Shown here one piece after another: positions 56,496-64,000 of a stretch of DNA of 64,000 nucleotides. The position numbers were made by a program, and so were the translations under genes. Positions within the stretch are counted from its first letter, which is position 1. Each line of letters begins with the position of its first letter. The notes beneath the pieces are model-generated. The model was given only the letters and a program-made list of their open reading frames with translations, did not search any database and had not been told where the DNA came from. Origin of the DNA: Streptomyces sp. Go-475 (GTDB lineage: Bacteria; Actinomycetota; Actinomycetes; Streptomycetales; Streptomycetaceae). Location: assembly GCF_003330845.1 (NCBI RefSeq), contig NZ_CP026121.1, positions 1,426,001-1,490,000 on the forward strand. The letters are read 5' to 3'.

Positions 56496-57356
56496 CTAGT
56501 TCCCGGTGACGGAGCGGCACCCTCCGGAGGCGCGCTGTGCACGCGCCGACGCATAGAGACATACGGCGGCGGCGGTGGCGAGGTTCAGGCTCTCGGCCTT
56601 CCCGTGGATCGGGACGCGCACGACGGCGTCGGTGAGGGCGCGGGTCTCCTCGGGGAGCCCCCAGGCCTCGTTGCCGAAGACCCAGGCGGTCGGGCCGCCC
56701 ATGGTGCCCTTGTCGAGCTCGTCGTCGAGGTCGCGGTCGCCGGCCCCGTCGGCGGCGAGGACGCGGACACCGGCGGCCCGCAGCGCTTCGACGGCGTGCT
56801 CGACGGGGACGCCGACGGCCACGGGCAGGTGGAACAGGGAGCCGACGGAGGCGCGGACGGCCTTGGGGTTGTACACGTCGACGGAGGCGTCGGTCAGCAC
56901 GACGGCCTCGGCGCCGGCGGCGTCGGCGCAGCGCAGCACGGTGCCGGCGTTCCCGGGGTCCCGCACGTTCGCGAGCAGGGCGACCAGCCTGGGCCGGGCC
57001 TTCAGGACGTCCTCGAAGGGCGTGTCCAGGAAGCGGCAGACGCCGACGAGGCCCTGCGGGGTGACGGTGGTGGAGATGTCGGCGATGACCTGCTCGGAGG
57101 CGAGGTGGACCCGGGCTCCGGCGTCCCGGGCCGCCCCCACGATGTCGGCGTACCGCTCGGCGGCCTCCAGCGTGGCGAACAGTTCCACGAGCGTCGCCGA
57201 GCCCCCGGCGCGGTGCCCGGCCGCCTCCCGCACGGCCTGCGGTCCCTCCGCGAGGAACAGCCGCTCCTTCCCCCGGAAGTTCCGCTTGGCCAGCCGGCGT
57301 GCGGCGAGGACGCGGGCGGAGCGGGGGGAGATGAGCTCGGGGGTGGCAGGGGACAT
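56496..57356 (-). CDS. SpoU/TrmH-family rRNA 2'-O-methyltransferase
   Basis: The 286-aa product has the SPOUT motifs ALLANVRDPGNAGTVLRCADAAG (motif 1), WVFGNEAWGLPEE (motif 2) and VPIHGKAESLNLATAAAVCLY (motif 3). The N-terminal 110 residues are an L30e-like domain (RLFLAEGPQAVREAAG) of the TsnR/RlmB type. It is distant from the paralog at 3851-4669. The exact nucleotide is not known. It lies downstream of rplT behind its terminator, which is a common arrangement. Confidence 0.88.
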   Translation of the reverse strand: MSPATPELISPRSARVLAARRLAKRNFRGKERLFLAEGPQAVREAAGHRAGGSATLVELFATLEAAERYADIVGAARDAGARVHLASEQVIADISTTVTPQGLVGVCRFLDTPFEDVLKARPRLVALLANVRDPGNAGTVLRCADAAGAEAVVLTDASVDVYNPKAVRASVGSLFHLPVAVGVPVEHAVEALRAAGVRVLAADGAGDRDLDDELDKGTMGGPTAWVFGNEAWGLPEETRALTDAVVRVPIHGKAESLNLATAAAVCLYASARAQRASGGCRSVTGN

Positions 57357-57384
57357 CCTGTTCGCTTTCTCAGTAGCTGCACAG

Positions 57385-57418
57385 CAGGACCCGCAGGCCG
57401 GATGGCCTGCGGGTCCTG
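57385..57418 (-). terminator. 15-bp stem-loop after rplT
   Basis: CAGGACCCGCAGGCC and its exact complement flank a GGAT loop, 27 bp past the rplT stop, ending the infC-rpmI-rplT transcript. Confidence 0.85.
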
Positions 57419-57444
57419 TCAGTCACATCGGCTCGGAGCCGGCG

Positions 57445-57828
57445 TCAGGCCGCCTTGGGGGCGTTGACGTCGCTCGGCAGCGCCTTCTGGGCGACCTCGA
57501 CGAGCGCGGCGAACGCACCGGCGTCGTTGACGGCCAGCTCGGCCAGGATCTTGCGGTCGACCTCGATGTTCGCGGCCTTCAGACCCTGGATGAAGCGGTT
57601 GTAGGTCATGCCGTTGGCGCGGGCAGCGGCGTTGATGCGCTGGATCCACAGCTGACGGAAGTCGCCCTTGCGCTTCTTGCGGTCGTTGTAGTTGTAGACC
57701 AGCGAGTGGGTGACCTGCTCCTTGGCCTTGCGGTACAGGCGCGAACGCTGACCGCGGTAGCCGGAGGCCTGCTCGAGGATCGCCCGGCGCTTCTTGTGGG
57801 CGTTCACTGCCCGCTTGACGCGTGCCAC
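57445..57828 (-). CDS. rplT: Ribosomal protein L20
   Basis: The 127-aa protein [20 protein letters not shown] is a standard-length L20 with the basic N-terminal extension, [20 protein letters not shown] and [26 protein letters not shown]. It binds 23S rRNA early in assembly. It is the last gene of infC-rpmI-rplT. In many bacteria L20 autoregulates the operon through a leader; none of its leader hallmarks was checked here. Confidence 0.98.
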   Translation of the reverse strand: MARVKRAVNAHKKRRAILEQASGYRGQRSRLYRKAKEQVTHSLVYNYNDRKKRKGDFRQLWIQRINAAARANGMTYNRFIQGLKAANIEVDRKILAELAVNDAGAFAALVEVAQKALPSDVNAPKAA

Positions 57829-57923
57829 TTCTTAACTCCTTGTAGCGGGGCCGTGGGGGTCCTCACACGGCCCGAAATCGATTGGGTCCCGGTCCTGACG
57901 TGCGGCGCTCTCGCGCCGGGGCG

Positions 57924-58118
57924 TCACTTGCCGAGAAGCTTCTTGATCTTCTTGGCGTCGCCCGGGGCCATCTCGGCGTTGCCGGTGAGGCGGCGCGTCA
58001 GGCGCGACGTCTTGTGCTCGAGGTAGTGGCGCTTGCCGGCGCGCTCACGAAGCACCTTGCCGGAGCCGGTGATCTTGAAGCGCTTGCTGGAACCGCTGTG
58101 CGTCTTGTTCTTCGGCAT
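57924..58118 (-). CDS. rpmI: Ribosomal protein L35
   Basis: The 64-aa protein [20 protein letters not shown] is a canonical L35. A longer frame upstream is not coding. It sits between infC and rplT. Confidence 0.97.
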   Translation of the reverse strand: MPKNKTHSGSSKRFKITGSGKVLRERAGKRHYLEHKTSRLTRRLTGNAEMAPGDAKKIKKLLGK

Positions 58119-58230
58119 AGCGCCGTTCTCTCCTCGTCGGTGGCGCTCCGGTGCCCGGTTGCGAGAACCGGGCACGGTGGAGCGTCGTTTTCTTTCGGTT
58201 GCTTCCTGGGACTGGCGTCCCGGGAGGGGG

Positions 58231-58869
58231 TCACGCCTCGGCGGGCTCCTCAGCCGGCGCCTCGGCGTCCGCGGCGTTCTGCGACTTGCCGGGGTTGGCC
58301 TTCGCTTCCGCCTTGCGGGCTTCCTGCGCCTGGCGAGCCTCGGCCATCGCCTCGGTCTTCTTCTTGTGCGGACCGAGGACCATGATCATGTTCCGGCCGT
58401 CCTGCTTCGGGTTCGACTCGACGAAACCGAGGTCCTGGACGTCCTCCGCGAGACGCTGCAGCAGTCGGTAGCCCAGCTCGGGCCGGGACTGCTCGCGACC
58501 ACGGAACATGATCGTGATCTTGACCTTGTCGCCCTGCTTGAGGAACCGGACGACGTGACCCTTCTTGGTGTCATAGTCGTGCGGGTCGATCTTCGGCCGG
58601 AGCTTCATCTCCTTGATGACCGTGTGCGCCTGGTTCTTGCGCGCCTCACGGGCCTTCATGGCCGACTCGTACTTGAACTTCCCGTAGTCCATGAGCTTGC
58701 ACACGGGCGGACGGGCGTTCGCCGCGACCTCGACCAGGTCCAGGTCGTACTCCTGCGCAAGCTCCAGTGCCTTGGCCAGCGGGACGATGCCCACCTGCTC
58801 GCCACTGGGACCGACAAGTCGCACCTCGGGAACGCGAATCCGGTCGTTGATGCGGGGCTCGGCGCTGAT
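58231..58869 (-). CDS. infC: Translation initiation factor IF-3
   Basis: The 212-aa IF-3 starts [20 protein letters not shown] at an ATC codon behind GAGGAGG, the rare start typical of infC that makes the gene sensitive to IF-3's own discrimination. The N-domain (residues 1-80), the linker and C-domain ([18 protein letters not shown]) are complete, with a C-terminal Ala/Glu-rich extension of about 40 residues common in Streptomyces. It checks start-codon pairing in the 30S subunit. It is the first gene of the operon; rpmI follows 112 bp later. Confidence 0.95.
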   Translation of the reverse strand: MSAEPRINDRIRVPEVRLVGPSGEQVGIVPLAKALELAQEYDLDLVEVAANARPPVCKLMDYGKFKYESAMKAREARKNQAHTVIKEMKLRPKIDPHDYDTKKGHVVRFLKQGDKVKITIMFRGREQSRPELGYRLLQRLAEDVQDLGFVESNPKQDGRNMIMVLGPHKKKTEAMAEARQAQEARKAEAKANPGKSQNAADAEAPAEEPAEA

Positions 58870-59265
58870 GGATCCTCCTCGGTAGCACCACGCGACGGTC
58901 TGGCGGACGGCCGCGTAACGTCTCTTTTCGATAGACCTAACCGCGCCGAAGCAAGAAAAATGCCCCGGACGATTCCCAGGCGGGGCTCCTCGAACTACCG
59001 GAGCACCGCCGCGGGAAGCCGCGGGGCGCGCTTTCGGACGGATCGCCGCCGCTGGGACGGGACCGTCTGACCGGTGACCCGACGCCCTGAGGGCGGTCAG
59101 GTGGGAGTTCGAAAGCCTCCACTTGTGGGTCGGGCTCGCGGGCTGTGAGGCATACGGGTCCGACCGGTCGTTACACGAGGTTACCAGCAATGGCCAGGAA
59201 GGGCTAATTGGGGCGCGTCGGGGCCTGGTGCGGCGCGGCTCCACTCTGCGCCTATCGTGTGGGGC
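58870..59265 (-). promoter_or_regulatory. infC leader region
   Basis: About 390 bp without a coding sequence lie upstream of infC, up to the divergent DUF1844 gene. Several inverted repeats and an attenuator-like hairpin lie in it. No gene is recognised. Autoregulation by IF-3 and L20 is known in other bacteria; whether this leader does that is not determined. Confidence 0.5.
58956..58986 (-). terminator. Attenuator-like hairpin with U-tract upstream of infC
   Basis: On the minus strand GCCCCG...CGGGGC is followed by ATTTTTC. The 6-bp GC stem has a 13-nt loop. A U-tract is unusual in this genome, and the site lies about 87 bp upstream of the infC start, in a position to control readthrough. 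Confidence 0.55.
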
Positions 59266-59622
59266 ATGAGTGAGACCCCTCCTGAGTCCCCCGACTTCGA
59301 CGCCATGGCCCGCGACATCGCCGAGGTCCCGGCGGTCGAGGTGATCGTGACGGTCGCCGTCAACCTGATGAGCGCGGCCGCCGTGAAGCTCGGTCTGACC
59401 GAGGAGGGCGAGAAGCACAAGGACCTGGACGAGGCCCGCAAGCTGGTGCACGCGCTGGCCGGTCTGCTGGACGCGTCCGCGACCGAGATCAGCTCGTTCC
59501 ACGCGGCGCCCCTGCGCGACGGCCTGAAGTCGCTGCAGCTGGCGTTCCGCGAGGCCTCCCTCGTCCCGGACGAGCCCGGTCAGGGCCCGGGTGAGAAGTA
59601 CACGGGCCCGGTCTACGGCTAG
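59266..59622 (+). CDS. DUF1844 family protein (118 aa)
   Basis: The protein [20 protein letters not shown] is a DUF1844 member: mostly helical ([39 protein letters not shown]). Its role is unknown. Adjacent GTG upstream (59257) is a weaker start. It is divergent from infC, as in other Streptomyces. Confidence 0.87.
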   Translation: MSETPPESPDFDAMARDIAEVPAVEVIVTVAVNLMSAAAVKLGLTEEGEKHKDLDEARKLVHALAGLLDASATEISSFHAAPLRDGLKSLQLAFREASLVPDEPGQGPGEKYTGPVYG

Positions 59623-59623
59623 T

Positions 59624-60355
59624 TCATCCGCGTACGTACAGGGGCTCGCCCGGGGGCGTCGCCTCGGCCGGCAGCAGTGCCAGGTCGAGGCCGCGCACCA
59701 GGCGGGCCCTCAGTGTTTCGTCGGCGGCCAGGCGCTCGGCGACGGCCCGGGCGGCCTCGGCGGGGGCCGCGGACGGGTCCAGGACCAGGGCCAGGGTGCC
59801 GTCGGCCTGGCCGGGGCCGAGGTGGGCGCGCAGGACGGCGGGCTCGGCGGCCACGGCCTCGCGCACGGCGTCGACGACGGCCGGGTCGGCGAGCGGGTCG
59901 GCGCTGGCGCGGCCCTCGGCGAGGGCGAGCAGGGCGGGGCCGGTCAGCTCGAACGGCACCGGTCCGGCCAGGTCCAGCACGACCGTGTCCGCCTTCTCGT
60001 GCGCGGCGGCCTGGAGAGCCTGGTGCAGGGGTACGGCGACGGGGCGGGCGGCCGGGTCCCAGCGGGCGAGGGAGTCCGTGGAGGTGAAGGCGGGCAGGGC
60101 GGTGCGGTTCCCGGCCTTCAGGGTCGGTACGGCCATGTCGCTGGTCTTCTCGCGGCGCAGTCCCCGCTCGTCCTCCTCGACCTCGCCGAGCACGGCGACG
60201 ACGGGGACCAGCAGCCGGGCGCCCTTGAGCGCCTCCAGCACGGGTCCGACGGCGGTGCGGTCCTCGGACCAGGCGGCGAGGGCCGCGCTCAACCGGGGGT
60301 CGGCGGAGCCGTCGTCGTCGGAGAAGCCGGGGTCGGGGATGTTCTTGTTCGCCAC
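59624..60355 (-). CDS. SseB-like protein
   Basis: The 243-aa product starts at GTG ([17 protein letters not shown]). It has the SseB N-terminal fold pattern [28 protein letters not shown] and [11 protein letters not shown]. SseB was named after an enhancer of serine sensitivity in E. coli; the molecular role is unclear. It is adjacent to the mycosin-type gene, 44 bp apart on the same strand, and ends one base after DUF1844's convergent stop. Confidence 0.75.
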   Translation of the reverse strand: MANKNIPDPGFSDDDGSADPRLSAALAAWSEDRTAVGPVLEALKGARLLVPVVAVLGEVEEDERGLRREKTSDMAVPTLKAGNRTALPAFTSTDSLARWDPAARPVAVPLHQALQAAAHEKADTVVLDLAGPVPFELTGPALLALAEGRASADPLADPAVVDAVREAVAAEPAVLRAHLGPGQADGTLALVLDPSAAPAEAARAVAERLAADETLRARLVRGLDLALLPAEATPPGEPLYVRG

Positions 60356-60399
60356 GGTCGTCGACCCTATCGGCCGGGTGGCTCGCCCCGGGCGGCGGC

Positions 60400-61578
60400 T
60401 CAGAAGTCCTGGTCGCTCGTGCGCCGACCGCGCCACAGGACGACCGCCGCGACCAGCAGCACGCCGCCGGCGCCGCCCGCGAGGGGAGCGGCCCAGTCGG
60501 CGGTGCCGTCGCCCGAGGAGGCGGCGTCCGGGCCGCTGCCGAAGTACTCCTGGCCGTAGGACGCCGACTGGAGGCCCTCGGGCTTCAGGCGGGCGGCGGC
60601 CTTGATGGCGGCGGCCGGATCGACGAAGCCGAAGCCGCGGGAGTCGTCGCGGCCGTCGACGGGGGCGTCGCGGGCGGTGTCCTCCAGGAGTTTCTTGATC
60701 TGGGCCGGGGTCAGGCCGGGGTGGGCCGCCTTGACCAGTGCGACGGCGCCGGAGACGAAGGCGGCGGCGGCGCTGGTGCCCCAGCCCTCGTAGTACTTGT
60801 GGTCCGGGTCGGCGATGACGACGTCGACGCCGGGGGCACTGACGGTGGCGTACCAGCGGCGGGTGGAGAAGGAGGCGCGGGTTCCGGCGCGGTCGACGGC
60901 GGTGGCGGCGATGACGCCCGGGTAGGCGGCCGGGTAGGAGATGCGGTCGCCCTTCTCGCCGCCGTTCCCGGCGGAGGCGACGACGACCACGCCCTTCTTC
61001 AGGGCGTACTGGATCGCCTGGTCCTCGCTGGGTTCGGGGTGCGCGGAGGCGGAGTCGTCGCCGAGGGAGAGGTTGATGACGTCGGCGCCGTGGTCGGCGG
61101 CCCAGCGGATGCCCTCGGCGAGGGCGTTGCCGCGGGTGCTGCGGGCCTTGGCGCGGGAGGGGTCGCCGTCCTCCAGGATCACGCGCACGGGGAGGATCTT
61201 CGCCTCGGGGGCGATGCCCATGACGCCGTCGGCGTTGCCCGGGCCGTGTCCGTGGCCGGCGATGATGCCGGCCATGGCGGTGCCGTGGCGGGCCCAGGCG
61301 CGGTCGCCGGGTTCGGCGCCGAAGCGGACCAGGTCCTTGCCGGGCAGGACGTTGCCGACCAGGTCGGGGTGGTCGGCCTCGACGCCGGTGTCCAGGACGG
61401 CGACGGTGACGCCCGCGCCCTTCGTGGTCTGCCAGGCCTCCTGTGTGTGCATGGCGTCCAGGGCCCACTGCTGGGCGCGGATGCCGTCGGCGTGGGCGGT
61501 GGCGGAGGGGACCAGGACGAGGCCGGCGGCGAGGAGGACGCTCAGGAACCCGCCCGCGCGGGACGCGACGGCTTTCAC
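60400..61578 (-). CDS. Mycosin-type subtilisin-like serine protease
   Basis: The 392-aa protein has an N-terminal signal peptide (about residues 1-30), the S8 catalytic triad in order VAVLDTGVEADHPDL (Asp), RHGTAMAGIIAGHGHG (His) and GTSAAAAFVSGAV (Ser), with the oxyanion Asn in VASAGNGGE, and a C-terminal transmembrane anchor (AGGVLLVAAVVLW). This is the layout of the membrane mycosins of type VII secretion systems, but no ESX genes are in the window. The start GTG overlaps the upstream stop codon, so it is coupled to the Pro-rich membrane protein. Confidence 0.88.
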   Translation of the reverse strand: MKAVASRAGGFLSVLLAAGLVLVPSATAHADGIRAQQWALDAMHTQEAWQTTKGAGVTVAVLDTGVEADHPDLVGNVLPGKDLVRFGAEPGDRAWARHGTAMAGIIAGHGHGPGNADGVMGIAPEAKILPVRVILEDGDPSRAKARSTRGNALAEGIRWAADHGADVINLSLGDDSASAHPEPSEDQAIQYALKKGVVVVASAGNGGEKGDRISYPAAYPGVIAATAVDRAGTRASFSTRRWYATVSAPGVDVVIADPDHKYYEGWGTSAAAAFVSGAVALVKAAHPGLTPAQIKKLLEDTARDAPVDGRDDSRGFGFVDPAAAIKAAARLKPEGLQSASYGQEYFGSGPDAASSGDGTADWAAPLAGGAGGVLLVAAVVLWRGRRTSDQDF

Positions 61579-63832
61579 GACGGCTGCTCCGTGGCCGAGC
61601 GGACGTTCTTGCGTAGGCCGCGTTCGACGCGGTCGGCGAGGCCCTTCGCCTCGTAGCCGAGGCCGGCCTGGGCGGGGGCGGTGGTGGCGCCCGACTCCAT
61701 GGCGTCCCCGGCGGGCTGGGGGTCGTCGACCGTACGGCCGTCGGCCCAGCCGGAGACGGCGTAGACCACGACCGGGGCCTCGGTGAGCACGGAGACCGTC
61801 CAGGCGGCGCGCTGCCGGGCTCCGAACTGCGCGGCGGGGGTGCCCTGCGCGGCGTAGGGCAGGGGCATGAGGTCGCTGCGGCGGTCCAGGCGCTCCTTGC
61901 GGAAACGGTTCGCGAGGGAGGCCATGCCGGGGGCGTCGGCCGTGGTGAAGAGCAGGCCGACGGTGGTCACGTAGCTCTCGGTGGCGTCGGTGTAGGTGGC
62001 GCGCAGGAGGCGTTCGCAGCCGACGGGGGCGAGGGCCTTGCGCAGCAGGGGGTCGAAGGCGTCCTTGCAGCCGCTGTCCGGGGCGACGGCGATCCGGGTC
62101 CAGGTGCGGTCGGCGCCGCCGGGGCCGGCGCCCTGGCCCTGCACGGTGGGCGGGAACAGCTGGTCGACCGGGACGCTGTGCCAGAGGCCGCCGGCGGCGG
62201 TGAAGGTGCTGCGCGAGCCCTCGCCGCCGGAGTCCCCGACCAGCCAGCTGCCGGTGACCGCGCCGGAGATGAGCCCCAGCCCGAGCACCAGGCAAACGGC
62301 GGCCGCGACGGCCTGCGACCTGCCGCGCCGCCCGAGCGGACGGGGCCGGGCGTCGCCGTCGTACACCTCGGGCTCCCCGAACGAGACGACGGGCCGCGTG
62401 GCGCCGGGCGTACCGCCGGGGGCCAAGGGGGCGCTCCAGGAGAGTGCCGGGTCGGGTGAGACGGGGGTGGTCTCCGGGGCGGGGCGGGGGGAAGGGGGGG
62501 TCGGCGAGGCGTGCGGGGCGACGGCGGGGCAGGGTGGGACTGCCGCTCGTGCGCAGACGACTGGGCGGTGTGGGACTGCCGCTCGTGCGGAGACGGCGGG
62601 GCGGTGTGCGGCTGCCGGTCGCGCGCAGACGACTGGGCAGCGTGGGGCTGCCGCTCGCGCGGAGACGGCGGGGCGGTGTGCGGCTGCCGGTCGCGCGCAG
62701 ACGACTGGGCAGCGTGGGGCTGCCGCTCGCGCGGAGACGGCGGGGCGGTGCGGGGCTGCCGGTCGGGGGCCGACGGCAGGCGTATCCCGCGTCCGGCGGT
62801 CGAAGCGGCAGCGTCGGAACCGGCTCCGGCGGCCGCACCGGTCTGCGGCTCGCGCGTGGGGCGCGGCGGGGCGCCTGGCCGTACGGCCCCGGGTCGGCTT
62901 GCCGACGACACGGCCGACGTCCCCGGCACACCGGGGGCGTCGGGGCGGCCGAAGGATGCAGCGGTCTCGGCGGGTGACGGTTCCGCGGGGACCGGACGCA
63001 GGCGAGCGGTCGTCTCGGACGCGTTCTCGTCCGGGGCGCCGGTACGGCGTGGCGTGGGCAGACGGAAGGGCCGCCCGACCGTCTCGGACGAGCCCCCGGC
63101 CGGGGTGTCCGCCCGACCGGGCGCGGTGAGACGGTACGGCCGGTTCGTCCCCGCCGAGCCCTCGTCCGACGCGCCGGAACCGTGCGCGCGGCCGGACGAG
63201 CCCGACGACGTCCCCGACTGGGAGTCCGAGCGGTCGCGGATGACGCTGGGCGGCGTGTCCGGGAAGCGGGCGGAGGCGGGGGGCGGGGGCAGGGTCGTGG
63301 AGTCGCTGCGCTGTGGGGCGGCGGTGCCGAAGCTCGGGAAGCGGGGACGGCCGGAAGGGCCACCGGCCTGCCCGGAGGACGCCGCACCGCCCCGAGTCGC
63401 CTGTCCCTGGTCCGGGCCGGCCCCGGTCGACGCGCCGCTCGGGCCGAAGCGTCCACCGGACGCCTCGCGGCCCTCGGCCGCGGACACGGACATGGACGAG
63501 GCCGTGTCGCGGTCCGAGGACGACCGCGGCGCACCGGCCGCCGAACCCACACGGGCACTCACATCCGAGCCGGAACCCGCACGGGACCCGACACCCGAGC
63601 CGGAACCCGCACGGGATCCAGCGCCCGAACCGGACTCCACACGGGACCCGGCGTCCGAGCCGTCCGCGTTCGAAGTCCCGCGTCCGTCCGGCACCGGGCT
63701 GGAAGGGGCGGCGGCGGTGCGTCCGTCCGCGTTGGTCGCCTCGGGTGGGTGGGGCGGGCGGGGTGGGGCGGAAGGGCGGGGAGGTGTCGAGGGGCGCGGG
63801 GGGAAGGAGGCGCGTTGCGCTTCCGTGCTCAT
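61575..63832 (-). pseudogene. Pro/Ser-rich single-span membrane protein, frameshifted
   Basis: An ATG (MSTEAQRASFPPRPS) behind GGGGGG opens a Pro/Ser/Gly-rich N-terminal region of about 440 residues. The C-terminal part, in a different frame, has a transmembrane segment (AVAAAVCLVLGLGLISGAVT) and an extracytoplasmic domain (WTRIAVAPDSGCKDAFDPLL...). The start codon and stop codon are out of phase by one base. A run of seven G (62494-62500) in a G-rich stretch near 62480-62520 lies between the two coding frames, so a single-base slip joins them. It may be a sequencing error, a pseudogene, or a slip-regulated gene. It is coupled to the downstream mycosin-type protease. I do not recognise the domain. 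Confidence 0.7.
62513..62764 (-). repeat. Seven tandem 36-bp units in the Pro/Ser-rich protein
   Basis: Seven 12-residue units alternate between forms like ERQPHAAQSSAR and DRQPHTAPPSPR, in a 72-bp higher-order period (starts of the GGAGACGG landmark at 62589, 62661, 62733). Adjacent copies are nearly identical at DNA level. Confidence 0.88.
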
Positions 63833-64000
63833 GCACCCCCCCGTTTCCTCGTACCCGGGCCGCTCGTTCTCGCGCGGGCCGGTGCTGTCCTGCCCGAGGC
63901 CCGGCACCGCTTCGTCCCGGGCACACATACCCGTACGAACGGAGCGTCATCCCGGCACGGCTTTCCGGCCGGCGTCGTTCCGCCGTACGTGCGCGTCACT

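Noticed and set aside
60400..61578. A type VII secretion locus
   Set aside because: Only a mycosin-type protease is present; there is no EccC ATPase, EccD, EsxA/B or WXG100 gene in the window.

Overview
The window is very GC-rich, uses GC-ending codons almost throughout, and carries a gene order I recognise from the core chromosome of Streptomyces (cob genes, metNIQ, argH, argCJBDR, pheST, rplT-rpmI-infC). I call it a Streptomyces chromosome segment. Most genes are housekeeping or conserved in the genus. Accessory material is limited to one IS630-type insertion with an adjacent MITE-like foldback, a decayed histidine kinase, and five copies of a short intergenic repeat.

Layout. 1-12 kb: a frameshifted APH-family phosphotransferase, two small conserved genes, a membrane-anchored Ser/Thr kinase, Nudix and TrmH-type genes, then three late corrin-pathway genes: a CysG/CobA-like precorrin-2 enzyme, an unusually long BluB-CobT fusion and CobL. 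12-16 kb: an acetyltransferase and the metNIQ methionine importer, preceded by a 28-codon Cys/Met-rich upstream ORF that looks like an attenuation leader. 16-25.6 kb: HAD phosphatase, two small membrane genes, acetyltransferase, sigma-like factor, Tat-type glycerophosphodiesterase, PlsC acyltransferase, kinase remnant, a tetR-MFS pair with a clear operator, the nested mobile elements and an aldo/keto reductase.

25.8-38.1 kb: arginine biosynthesis, with argH and the argCJBDR operon each preceded by a pair of ARG-box-like sites. Between them lie a secreted internally duplicated protein, a flavin-fold oxidase-like protein, an L,D-transpeptidase, and a three-gene extracytoplasmic flavin electron-transfer module (membrane flavin reductase, triple FMN-binding protein, ApbE). 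38-48.6 kb: a secreted GH51 arabinofuranosidase, DUF6314, a phosphatase-like protein lacking its RHG motif, GNAT, a MocR/EamA divergent pair with overlapping start codons, DUF1918, a DigH-like secreted hydrolase, 3-hydroxyacyl-CoA dehydrogenase, small membrane proteins and an ADP-ribose-type Nudix hydrolase.

48.7-64 kb: a TPR regulator, a PP2C/SpoIIE phosphatase whose C-terminus is encoded by the intergenic repeat, pheST, a PAS sensor kinase, an rRNA methyltransferase, the infC-rpmI-rplT operon (ATC start, leader attenuator), DUF1844, SseB-like, a mycosin-type subtilase and a Pro-rich membrane protein with a frameshift. No tRNA, rRNA, CRISPR array or origin was seen. The most interesting points are the metNIQ Cys/Met leader, the triple FMN-binding module, the GNA-linked duplicated secreted protein, the 840-residue linker on BluB-CobT, the stop codons built at the IS target site, the repeat that became coding sequence, and several frameshifts.
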